A DNA stretch of 27,083 nucleotides from JAGPKI01 sp052034135. Lineage in GTDB: Bacteria; Caldisericota; Caldisericia; UBA6126; JAGPKI01. Below the pieces are notes generated by a model that ran no database searches, was not told the origin of the DNA, and was given only the letters and a program-made list of their open reading frames with translations. Shown in pieces: positions 8,515 to 16,560 of this stretch. Both the position numbers and the translations under genes were made by a program. How positions within the stretch are numbered: the first letter of the stretch is position 1; each line of letters begins with the position of its first letter. The stretch lies in contig JBPOJC010000051.1 in NCBI GenBank assembly GCA_052034135.1, forward strand, positions 1 through 27,083. Direction: 5' to 3'.

Positions 8515-10027
8515 AATCAAAAGAGCCCTTGTTAGCGTATCTTCAAAGGAAAAGCTTTTTGAATTATGTAAAGTATTAATGGATTTTAATGTTGAGATAA
8601 TAGCTACATCTAATACTTATTCATTTCTTAAAGAAAAAGGAATAGAAGCTATTCATATTTCTAAATATACAGAATATCCCGAATTAATAAATGGAAGAGT
8701 AAAAACTCTTCACCCTAAAATATTTGGTGGAATACTTGCCAGAGAAGAAAAAGGGGAAATCTCGGAAATTAACAAATATGGAATAGAAAAAATTGATCTT
8801 GTCTGCGTTAATTTATATCCATTTTTAAAAGTTAGTGAAAATACAGATAATGAGGAACTACTTCTCGACCAAATAGATATTGGAGGAGTTGCACTTTTAA
8901 GAGCAGCAGCCAAGAACTATAAAGAAACTGTTTCTGTTCCAGATCCTTCCTTCTATGATGAAGTTATTTCTGAGCTTGTAAAGAACAATGGCTTAATTTC
9001 TGAATCTCTCTCATTTAAGCTTTTGAAAGAAACATTTATGTTGACCTCATACTATGATGCAGCAATTTTTTCTAAATTTAGTGCTTTATCAGGGGAAGAA
9101 GTTTCTTTAAAACTTTGTAAAAAAGTTTCTGATTTAAGATATGGCGAAAATCCTCATCAGAATGCTTCATACTGGAAATTACTACCAGTGAAGGATTCGC
9201 TCATTCTTGGAATGGAACAGCTGCATGGTAAAGAGCTCTCGTATAATAACATTTTAGATGTTTCATCTGGGCTTCAATTAGTAAACGAGTTTGATGAGAG
9301 CGCCTGTGCAATTGTAAAACATACCAATCCTTGCGGAGTAGCAGAAGCTGAAAATATTGAGTCAGCTTACTTAAAAGCTTATGAATCTGATCCTGTATCT
9401 GCTTATGGTGGCATATATCTATTTAATAGAGAAGTTAATTTAAAAATTGCAGAACATTTAAATAGTTTATTTATTGAAGTAGTTTGTGCACCATCTTATT
9501 CAGAAGACGCATTAAATTTATTGGGGAAAAAGAAAAATTTACGAATATTAAAGAAAGTTACAAATGATTTTCCTGAATATGAATTTAGGAGCATTGGCAA
9601 TGGTATATTAATGCAGTCTAAAGATGAGCAGCTATTTTCAGAAATTAAAGTATATCCTACTTTTGAATCCATTTCTGAAGAAATAATGGAAGAAATATCA
9701 TTTGGCTTAAAAGTTGCAAAGCATGTCAAATCCAATGCAATTGTAATTACAAAAGATAAAAGAACTATTGGTATTGGTTGCGGACAACCTAATAGGGTTC
9801 TTAGTACAAAAATTGCTCTCTCGCATGCCGGAGATAAAGCGAAAGGAGCAATTTTGACCTCAGATGGTTTTATCCCATTCAAAGATACTATAGAGGAAGC
9901 AGCAAAATATGGAATTAAGTATGTTGTAGAGCCAGGTGGATCAGTAAGGGATATGGAAGTTATTGACGAAGCGAAAAAGAATAATATCATTTTAATATTT
10001 ACAGGGATGAGGCATTTTTTGCATTAG
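8507..10027 (+). CDS. purH: Bifunctional AICAR transformylase / IMP cyclohydrolase
   Basis: PurH carries out the last two steps to IMP: formylation of AICAR and ring closure. The 506 residues hold both domains. The N-terminal IMP cyclohydrolase (about 1-190, MGS-like) starts RALVSVSSKEKLFEL and includes GRVKTLHPKIFGGILA. The C-terminal transformylase shows DLRYGENPHQNASYW, the catalytic Lys-His in KHTNPCGVA, and the ending VEPGGSVRDMEVIDEA with RHFLH. Two positions differ from the usual pattern: ATSNT where STGGT is common, and GCGQPNRV where GAGQMSRV is common. GGAGG at 8489-8493 is 13 nt from the ATG, rather far, but the overlap with purN suggests coupling. Confidence 0.97.
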   Translation: MIKIKRALVSVSSKEKLFELCKVLMDFNVEIIATSNTYSFLKEKGIEAIHISKYTEYPELINGRVKTLHPKIFGGILAREEKGEISEINKYGIEKIDLVCVNLYPFLKVSENTDNEELLLDQIDIGGVALLRAAAKNYKETVSVPDPSFYDEVISELVKNNGLISESLSFKLLKETFMLTSYYDAAIFSKFSALSGEEVSLKLCKKVSDLRYGENPHQNASYWKLLPVKDSLILGMEQLHGKELSYNNILDVSSGLQLVNEFDESACAIVKHTNPCGVAEAENIESAYLKAYESDPVSAYGGIYLFNREVNLKIAEHLNSLFIEVVCAPSYSEDALNLLGKKKNLRILKKVTNDFPEYEFRSIGNGILMQSKDEQLFSEIKVYPTFESISEEIMEEISFGLKVAKHVKSNAIVITKDKRTIGIGCGQPNRVLSTKIALSHAGDKAKGAILTSDGFIPFKDTIEEAAKYGIKYVVEPGGSVRDMEVIDEAKKNNIILIFTGMRHFLH

Positions 10028-10062
10028 GTTGATAAATAGTTAAAGTTTCAAAAGGAGGGATT

Positions 10063-11340
10063 TTGAGTGCGAAAAAATTAAATGTGCTTGTTCTTGGTGG
10101 AGGCGGTCGAGAGCATGTAATATGCTGGAAATTATCTCAAAGTGAGAGAATTAATAATTTATTTTGTATACCAGGTAATGCAGGCATAGAGCGAATTGCT
10201 AAGACTACCCCAAATATAAATATTACAGATTTCAATAGAATTAAAGATTTTTCTTTTGAAAATAATATAGATATAATATTTGTTGGTCCGGAGCTTCCGC
10301 TTGTTAAAGGAATAAAGAATTTTTTTGAAAATACTAATGTAAAGGTATTTGGTCCTTCACTTCAGGCTGCTCAATTAGAAGGTAGTAAAATTTTTACTAA
10401 AAATTTTCTTTCCAAATATAATATCCAAACTCCAAAATATAATACTTTTTTTAGTAGTGATGATGCTCTTTATTTCGTTAACAGTATAAAAAAATATCCT
10501 GTAGTTATTAAAGCTGATGGTTTGGCTGCAGGAAAAGGTGTTATGATTGCTTCTAATGAGCATGAAGCTGTAAATTGTATTAAAGATATGATGGAGTGTA
10601 AGAAATTTAAATCTGCAGGTGAAAAGATAGTTATAGAAGAGTTTATTAGTGGTAAGGAGCTTTCTTATGAATTAATTGTAGATGGCGAAAATTACGTTGA
10701 TCTCATACCATCACAAGATTATAAAAAAGTTTATGATGGAGATAAAGGACTTAATACTGGTGGCATGGGAAATATTGCTCCTCCCCCATGGCTTAGCAAC
10801 GAACTTAAAAGTAAAATAGAGACCGAAGTTGTTAAAAAAACTGTTTCCAGTTTTGCTGCTGAGGGAATTTACTTTAGTGGTATTCTTTTTATTGGAATGA
10901 TTGTTTCTTCCTCTATTGCTCAAGTTCTTGAGATAAATGTGAGATTAGGAGATCCAGAAGCTCAAGTAGTTCTTCCTCTTCTCAAAAGCGATCTACTTAC
11001 TACTGTAGAAATGGTTCTTAATGGAGAAATAGATAGTTTAAATCTTGAATGGCTTGATAAATATGCAACTTGTGTAGTATTGGCGTCCGAGGGATACCCC
11101 AGGGAATATGAAAAAGGTAAGGAAATAAAAGGTATAAATGAAGCAGAATCAATAGATGAAGTTTTAATTTTCCATGCAGGAACTGTTTATGAAAACGGGA
11201 AATATTTTACAAATGGTGGAAGAGTCTTAAATGTTGTAGGAATTGGCAGGACAAAAGATGAATCAATAAAAAAAGCATATGAAGGAGTTTCAAAGATTCA
11301 TTTTGATGGTATGCACTATCGAAAAGATATAGGGCTGTAA
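10063..11340 (+). CDS. purD: Phosphoribosylamine-glycine ligase
   Basis: PurD joins phosphoribosylamine to glycine with ATP, forming GAR, the product PurN then uses. The 425-residue ATP-grasp enzyme shows the N-terminal GGGGREHVICWKL and GNAGI, KADGLAAGKGV, the EEFISGKELSYE segment, GGMGNIAPPP, and RLGDPEAQVVLPLL with metal-binding residues. The start is TTG at 10063, preceded by AGGAGG at 10053-10058 with a short 4-nt gap. No other start fits the family N-terminus. It is the last gene of the purine operon, and I see no GC-rich hairpin terminator after it. Confidence 0.96.
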   Translation: MSAKKLNVLVLGGGGREHVICWKLSQSERINNLFCIPGNAGIERIAKTTPNINITDFNRIKDFSFENNIDIIFVGPELPLVKGIKNFFENTNVKVFGPSLQAAQLEGSKIFTKNFLSKYNIQTPKYNTFFSSDDALYFVNSIKKYPVVIKADGLAAGKGVMIASNEHEAVNCIKDMMECKKFKSAGEKIVIEEFISGKELSYELIVDGENYVDLIPSQDYKKVYDGDKGLNTGGMGNIAPPPWLSNELKSKIETEVVKKTVSSFAAEGIYFSGILFIGMIVSSSIAQVLEINVRLGDPEAQVVLPLLKSDLLTTVEMVLNGEIDSLNLEWLDKYATCVVLASEGYPREYEKGKEIKGINEAESIDEVLIFHAGTVYENGKYFTNGGRVLNVVGIGRTKDESIKKAYEGVSKIHFDGMHYRKDIGL

Positions 11341-11451
11341 ATAAATTATTTAATTTAAAAATTTATAATAGTAAATAACTTATACTACCAATAAAATTTT
11401 AGGACTTTTACAATTTACTTGAAAATGGAAATATGGAATTAGAAAGAAGTC
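11341..11451. other. AT-rich spacer after purD
   Basis: I see no gene. The stretch is nearly all A and T and holds no GC-rich hairpin with a T-run, so how the purine transcript ends is unclear. The repeat cluster that follows contains hairpins that could contribute. Confidence 0.5.
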
Positions 11452-12140
11452 TTGGCGGAAATTCTCGCCCTGACAGATACCTTTGGGGATGCGAAATTAG
11501 TTTCTGGGACGCATCTTACCTGTCCCGTCACCTCAAGAAAGCGTATTAAGTTAGCCGATAAAACTCCTCTTTTACTTCCTCAGGAAGACAAGGGTAGGTT
11601 CATTCCGAATGTGCGGTATTGTTGCACCTTTTACGAGGAAATCTCAGCATCCAAACCTTCATTCTGGCTGAAGCGAAGAATCTCCTCACCACCCCACCGT
11701 CATTCTGAGCGAAGCGAAGAATCTCCTCATTTAATCTTTTTGCATTTCAGAGAAGAGGAGTTCCTTCGGTCGTTGAAAAAAACACTCCCTCAAGATGATG
11801 GGAGAAAGTCATCCCCGAATGTCTTTATTGGGAATCCATAGTCTTTTATTTCTGGATTCCCGCTTTCGCGGGAATGACCGCCTCTCAGTCATTCTGAAGT
11901 GCGTCTTTTTGCACACGCCCTTAGGAATCTCCTCGCTTAATCTTTTTGTTGCAGAACAGACATTCCTGTTGGTTTTCTTTTTAATTCGTTTGATGCGCAT
12001 GAGAAGAAAAGAAGGAGGTCCTTCGTCGCTTGCAGATACACTTCTCAGGAAGACGGAGGGTAGTGCGACGTTTTGAAATTAGTATTATACATTTGTATTG
12101 CGCCGTTATTTCCGAACCCAATTATTAGGGAATCCAGTAG
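11452..12140. repeat. Dispersed intergenic repeat cluster, right copy
   Basis: This is a mosaic of short repeat modules related to 255-600. It contains a tandem pair of a 29-nt unit beginning CATTCTG and ending GAAGAATCTCCTCA (11660-11688 and 11701-11729; 26 of 29 positions equal, period 41). Two larger units run from 'aatctcctc' to a 'ggaggtccttcgtcgc' or 'gaggagttccttcggtcg' end, with imperfectly inverted ends. The cluster closes with a segment shared with 542-574. Frames open through it, for example 11452-11841 and 11795-12076, but they translate repeat DNA into peptides of the SERSEESP kind that follow the repeat rather than any protein family. I regard them as non-coding. Confidence 0.85.
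11856..11875. repeat. Perfect hairpin in repeat cluster
   Basis: ATTCCCGC at 11856-11863 pairs perfectly with GCGGGAAT at 11868-11875 around a TTTC loop. Its left arm overlaps a second possible stem, GGGAATCCA (11830-11838) with TGGATTCCC (11853-11861), so the two hairpins exclude each other. This module is a familiar dispersed bacterial intergenic repeat. Confidence 0.85.
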
Positions 12141-12358
12141 TATTTTTCATCCCCAATAAAAGAATTTTTAAGAATGGTATTTTGTATATTAGAACCCAAT
12201 TTGCGTCAAAAAACGAATGAGAATCCGGCTCTCAAAAAAGTAGAGATATGGAGAAATTAAAATTGAAGTGGTGAAAAGAGAGCACAGCTTACTTGATAAT
12301 TTTAAAAGGAATAGTAAATATATTCTCAAGAATAAATTTACTTAAGGCAGGGTTAATT
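12141..12358 (+). promoter_or_regulatory. Upstream region of the secreted protease, with candidate promoter
   Basis: This AT-rich region separates the right repeat cluster from the protease gene. TTGATA at 12293-12298 and TAAATA at 12315-12320 are 16 bp apart and could form a sigma-70-type promoter, giving a leader of about 30 nt before ATG 12359. A partial ribosome site, GGCAGGG, lies at 12346-12352. No other gene is visible. Confidence 0.35.
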
Positions 12359-15300
12359 ATGACCAAAATTACAAAATTTTTAACTCTTCTACTATGTTTA
12401 CTTTTTTTCTTTATCAATCCATTTATGTTTGTTATGGCTCACGAAAAGTTAGATTCATTAGACCTCAAAATTGATTCTTCTTTTCCTGATTATTTATTTA
12501 AACTATCAGAAAAAGTGCCAGTTATTGTTGAGTTAAACGATGAACCCGTTGTTCCTTATAGCTTTAAATTATTTAATAATCAATATTATTTCAAAAAAGC
12601 AAATTTCTCTTCAGACTATTTTGATACTAATTATGAAATTGATCTCATAAAAGCTCAGAATAAGTTTTTAAATTGGCTAAACTGTAACGATATTTATTTT
12701 AAAATTAGGGCTCGATGTACTTATGTTGCAAATTCATTATCTTTAGATGTTAAGGGATGGGATATTCCAAGAATTATAAAGAATCCAAATGTAAAAAAAG
12801 TTCACTATGATAACTTAGTTTTTCATCCTTACAGAGCTATAGCAGCTCAAACTACCGGCGCTTATAAAGTCTGGAAGGGTGAAGATGTATCCAAAGCGAC
12901 AGGAAAAGGAGTGCTTGTTGGTGTAATAGATTCTGGAATCGACAAGAATCACCCTGAATTTAAAGGTAAAATAAAAGGTGGCTACGATCTTGCAGATGGT
13001 GATGGTGATTTTCAGGATTCGGACTTTCATGGAACAATGGTTTCAGGAATAATTGGAGGTTTGGGAGATAAAGATTACCTTCGCGGAATGGGATATGATG
13101 TTAATTTCATGATTTATAAAGTCTTTTCTGAGAAATTCCGAGGTGGTAGAGAAATTGTACCTGCAATTGATAGAGCGGTTGCCGACAGATGCAATGTTAT
13201 AAATTTATCTCTTGGTACACCGGGACCTTTTGATGCCAAAGGTAATTCGATTTATCATACAGCTGTGAGAAACGCCACAAAAGCAAATGTTATGGTCGTT
13301 TGTGCAACTGGCAATGAAGGAAGTGTATCTAATTTAATGCCTTCACCTATAGGACCACCTGCAGGAATTGATGAAGCTTTTGCTGTTGCTTGTTCTGATG
13401 ATAGGTGTTTCCAGTTAATTAAAGTTCTTGACAAGGAAAAGATAATTACTGGGAGGAAAGTACCATTTTCTCCTCCATTCAAGAGAGAACTTACAGGAGT
13501 AGCTATTGTTGATTGTGGATATGGGGGTAAAGAAGATTTTGAAAATGTAGCTGGTAAAATAGCTCTTGTAAAAAGAGGACCGATCGAGAAACCAATAACC
13601 TTCCGTGATAAGATTTTAAGCGCTAAAGATTCAGGTGCAAAGGCAATAATAATATATAATTATGACTCAACAGGTTTAATTGTTCCTTCTTTTTTTGAAG
13701 CCTCAGAAAATCCTTATTCTATTGAGCTTATACCATCAGTCTTTATAACAAAAGAAGATGGTGAATTTTTACTCTCGATTCTTGACAAGAATCCAAAGCT
13801 TTCTTTTGAAGAAGGGTCTGGAGTAACGATGACGGATTACACATCAATGGGGCTTACTGCAGATGCATGCTTTAAGCCAGAGATATCGGCCCCTGGATCT
13901 TATATTTATACAACTTATCCTGAAAAAGATGGATTTTATGGAATGGGACATGGAACTTCTTCTGCATCTCCTATGGCTGCAGGTCTTGTTGCATTAATAA
14001 AAGAAGTTAAACCAAAATGGAAAACAAATGAAATAAAATCTGCCCTTATGAATACCGCAACGATACTAAAAAACCCTTTTAATGGTAAACCAATTACCTT
14101 TCTTTTACAAGGCGCAGGAGAAGCTGAAGTAAAAAAAGCTATAAACACACCTTGTTTTATAAATCCACAGGCAGTTGTTGTAGAAAATACAAGTAGTAAA
14201 ACCATTGAATTTACATTGAAAAATATATCTAATTCAAAAATTGAATATCATTTGGACTATGAAGTATTTCTTGAAAAAGAAGATAAAAATCCACTAAAAA
14301 TCGATATATCGCCGGATAATATTTCTCTAAATTCAGGGGAGAGTCTTAAATTTAGTGTGAAATTTGCAATAGATAAGAGTAAATTTGAAAAAAGCAGAGT
14401 AGAAGGGATTATAAGGTTAGGAGAACTCCACATACCATTTATAGTTTTAAAAGATACTGCTGATAAAGTACCTAAGCAAATTTCTAATATAAAAGTAGAT
14501 CCCGATAATCTTTACTTTAAAAATAGTAAAGAAAAATCTAATATTAATATATCCTTTAGCTTAAATTATGGCGATAAAATTAGATTCAAGGACATCGATG
14601 CATATAATTATGCTTCAAATTATGGGGATGTAAGAATTGTTATAACTGGTAAAAATAATGAAGAATGGTCAACTATTGCAAATCTTTCAGGTTATCTTGT
14701 AGGTGACTATAAAATTAATTGGGATGGAAGAAACAAAGATGGATTACTATTTTTACCAGAAGACAAATATTATCTTCAATTTATCACGAAAGAAATTATA
14801 GTTACAAATGCAGGTAATGAGTTGAAAGAAAGTGTTTCCGAGAAAGTTGCTTTTGAAGTTAAACAATCTGTTGTTCCTGGACCAGTACAATTAATTTTTT
14901 CAACTTTAAGTAAATATAAGTTAAAAGAAGAGTTTTTATTAAATTTATATGTTAATAGTAATTTTAGGCTTAAAGGGCTTGAACTTGGTATTAGCTATGA
15001 TGCAAAGAGATTATCATGTAAAGAAGTATTAGGAAGTGAGTTTGCTTCAATAGTTGATTCAGAGGAAGGTAATGAAATCTTCTCTGAGATTTATGATGAT
15101 ATAGGGATCGTAAATATAAAAATATTAAAGAAAGAAGCAATAGAAAATAGTGAAAGAATTAAAATAGCTTCTATTCGCTTTAAGGGAGTTGATACAGGAA
15201 AGCTTAAATTTAAGTGTATTAATTCCTTTTTCTTGGTAGACGAAGAATTTGTTGTGAAAGTAAACCCTGTTTTTCCCACGATAGAAATAACCGATAAAAG

Positions 15301-15487
15301 TTTCTTATTAGCTGATCTAAATAATGATAAAAAGACTGATATGTCGGACCTTGCAATTTTCTCTGCTTCTTTTGGTTCAGCAGAAAAAGATAATGAATAT
15401 AAGGAGATTTGTGATTTTAATCAAGACAAAATAGTTGATTTGGAAGATTTAATAACGATTTCTAAAGAATTTGGAAGCTCCATTTAG
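12359..15487 (+). CDS. Secreted subtilisin-like serine protease with PA, FlgD-like, cohesin-like and dockerin domains
   Basis: This is a predicted extracellular S8 endopeptidase of 1042 residues. The frame is open from TTG 12293, but ATG 12359 places a normal signal peptide at the N-terminus (MTKITKF, then a hydrophobic run ending near FVMA). The catalytic triad is complete: Asp191 in GVIDSGID, His224 in DFHGTMVSG, Ser534 in GHGTSSASPMA. A PA-type insert lies around 375-480. After the catalytic domain come beta-rich segments, a FlgD-like Ig domain around 750-820 (YKINWDGRNKDG, LPEDKYYLQF), a cohesin-like domain around 838-975, and a C-terminal dockerin with two calcium loops at 986-997 (DLNNDKKTDMSD) and 1019-1030 (DFNQDKIVDLED). 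Having both cohesin-like and dockerin modules in one protease is unusual. The cohesin call is by fold pattern and is the least certain. Confidence 0.9.
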   Translation: MTKITKFLTLLLCLLFFFINPFMFVMAHEKLDSLDLKIDSSFPDYLFKLSEKVPVIVELNDEPVVPYSFKLFNNQYYFKKANFSSDYFDTNYEIDLIKAQNKFLNWLNCNDIYFKIRARCTYVANSLSLDVKGWDIPRIIKNPNVKKVHYDNLVFHPYRAIAAQTTGAYKVWKGEDVSKATGKGVLVGVIDSGIDKNHPEFKGKIKGGYDLADGDGDFQDSDFHGTMVSGIIGGLGDKDYLRGMGYDVNFMIYKVFSEKFRGGREIVPAIDRAVADRCNVINLSLGTPGPFDAKGNSIYHTAVRNATKANVMVVCATGNEGSVSNLMPSPIGPPAGIDEAFAVACSDDRCFQLIKVLDKEKIITGRKVPFSPPFKRELTGVAIVDCGYGGKEDFENVAGKIALVKRGPIEKPITFRDKILSAKDSGAKAIIIYNYDSTGLIVPSFFEASENPYSIELIPSVFITKEDGEFLLSILDKNPKLSFEEGSGVTMTDYTSMGLTADACFKPEISAPGSYIYTTYPEKDGFYGMGHGTSSASPMAAGLVALIKEVKPKWKTNEIKSALMNTATILKNPFNGKPITFLLQGAGEAEVKKAINTPCFINPQAVVVENTSSKTIEFTLKNISNSKIEYHLDYEVFLEKEDKNPLKIDISPDNISLNSGESLKFSVKFAIDKSKFEKSRVEGIIRLGELHIPFIVLKDTADKVPKQISNIKVDPDNLYFKNSKEKSNINISFSLNYGDKIRFKDIDAYNYASNYGDVRIVITGKNNEEWSTIANLSGYLVGDYKINWDGRNKDGLLFLPEDKYYLQFITKEIIVTNAGNELKESVSEKVAFEVKQSVVPGPVQLIFSTLSKYKLKEEFLLNLYVNSNFRLKGLELGISYDAKRLSCKEVLGSEFASIVDSEEGNEIFSEIYDDIGIVNIKILKKEAIENSERIKIASIRFKGVDTGKLKFKCINSFFLVDEEFVVKVNPVFPTIEITDKSFLLADLNNDKKTDMSDLAIFSASFGSAEKDNEYKEICDFNQDKIVDLEDLITISKEFGSSI

Positions 15488-15520
15488 TGATTTCGTGAGA
15501 GTTTGGTGTGAAGTAAGAAA

Positions 15521-15548
15521 AAGGGAGCGATTTTAAAATCGCTCCCTT
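15521..15548 (-). terminator. Strong hairpin terminator between convergent genes
   Basis: This is a 28-nt perfect palindrome with arms AAGGGAGCGATTTT and its complement. Read on the minus strand the stem is followed by CCCTTTTTCTTAC, giving a U-run, so it is a good intrinsic terminator for the minus-strand gene that ends at 15566. On the plus strand it is followed by AAAAG, so it is weaker as a terminator for the protease, though it may also block that transcript. Confidence 0.85.
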
Positions 15549-15565
15549 AAAAGATATTAATAATT

Positions 15566-16459
15566 CTATTTCTTTCCGTTAATACCTTTACGAGTTTGCC
15601 CCCATATTACCTTGTGTGCTTGAACTGTATTAGTTTCTTTATTAAGTGGGCCAAAGACGTTTACTTTGTCACCATTCTTTAATTCTTCAGGGAATACAAA
15701 AGCTCCATCTTTTATAAAGTCAGTCCAATCTTCATACTTTACTTTTATTGATTCTTTTTCAGTTTGAATAAGCGTAAACTCTTTTGCATTGTAATTAATT
15801 ACACTTACTTCCCCTCTTATAGCATTCTTTAAAAAACCACGAGGTTTTCTATCGCCAGGTGGTTGTTGTTGGGGAAGTTTTCCATAGATTACAGCCATTG
15901 CTTCTATTTTCTTACCATCTAAATCTATTTTTCCATCTACTGTTACATCCTCACCATTTTTAAAGTCTTCTGGTTTTGATGGTTTAAGGTCTCTAAAAAA
16001 TTTTGTTGAATCAGTGTAAGTAACATTAAAAATTATTTCATTTCCATTTGGATCCGTAGTTTTAAGTTCGAACTTTTTGCTCTCCAGATTTAATTTGTCC
16101 ATTGTTCCTTTTATAAGTGGTTGCCTTTTATCACCTTTTCCAGGAAGAGTTCCCCACGCAATTGTATGTGCATTAATAGTTTTACCATCATCACTTAGAG
16201 GACCACTTACTAAAACTTTTTCTCCATCCTTAAGTTCAGTAGATTCAACTTTTTTCCCATCATGCACAAATAAAGTATCATCTGTATAGATAACTGAATA
16301 GTTACTATCCCCAACTAAATCAAACTTTTTTGCACTATAATCTATATTTTTAACAGTTCCTTCATACTTGCCTTTTTGTCCAGGACCTGCAAATGTAAAT
16401 GGGGCAATAATTCCTAAAGCCACTACTGCTATTAAAAGCCCTATTAATACTTTTTTCAT
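15566..16459 (-). CDS. Secreted protein of three DUF5666-like repeats
   Basis: This exported protein of 297 residues has unknown function. A signal peptide (MKKVLIGLLIAVV to about FTFA at 24) is followed by three beta-rich repeats at about 31-103, 115-193 and 213-287. Each runs from a G-V-x-N-I/Y-x-A-K-x-F-x-L strand through T-D-x-F and L-K-D/N-G-x-K/D-V to a closing A-x-x-I-W/Y-G. The pattern matches DUF5666, an OB-like domain common in secreted and anti-sigma proteins. GAAAGGAG precedes the ATG at good distance. It lies 101 nt downstream of the anti-sigma-like gene, whose outer part has the same kind of domain, so it is probably a partner or target of that regulator. The terminator at 15521-15548 ends the transcript. 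Confidence 0.85.
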   Translation of the reverse strand: MKKVLIGLLIAVVALGIIAPFTFAGPGQKGKYEGTVKNIDYSAKKFDLVGDSNYSVIYTDDTLFVHDGKKVESTELKDGEKVLVSGPLSDDGKTINAHTIAWGTLPGKGDKRQPLIKGTMDKLNLESKKFELKTTDPNGNEIIFNVTYTDSTKFFRDLKPSKPEDFKNGEDVTVDGKIDLDGKKIEAMAVIYGKLPQQQPPGDRKPRGFLKNAIRGEVSVINYNAKEFTLIQTEKESIKVKYEDWTDFIKDGAFVFPEELKNGDKVNVFGPLNKETNTVQAHKVIWGQTRKGINGKK

Positions 16460-16560
16460 TTCTACTTTTTCTCCTTTCTTTAAAACTTTATTTATATTTT
16501 TGAATAATTACCCTTTATTTGCTAAATATTATTATTCTTTTGCTATATCACCTCCCTGAA

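Noticed and set aside
9496..9990. 164-codon open frame on the minus strand inside purH
   Set aside because: It is antisense to a strongly conserved enzyme, has no ribosome site and resembles no family.
11660..11729. CRISPR array
   Set aside because: There are only two repeat units, with a 12-nt gap, no array and no cas genes; it belongs to the dispersed intergenic repeats.
11452..12076. Open frames through the right repeat cluster (129 and 93 codons, plus one on the minus strand)
   Set aside because: The predicted peptides follow repeat DNA, including the SERSEESP-type translation of a common intergenic repeat, and overlap one another in different frames.
11452..12140. Insertion sequence remnant
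   Set aside because: I see no transposase fragment and no clear terminal inverted repeats with target duplications; short dispersed repeats explain it better.
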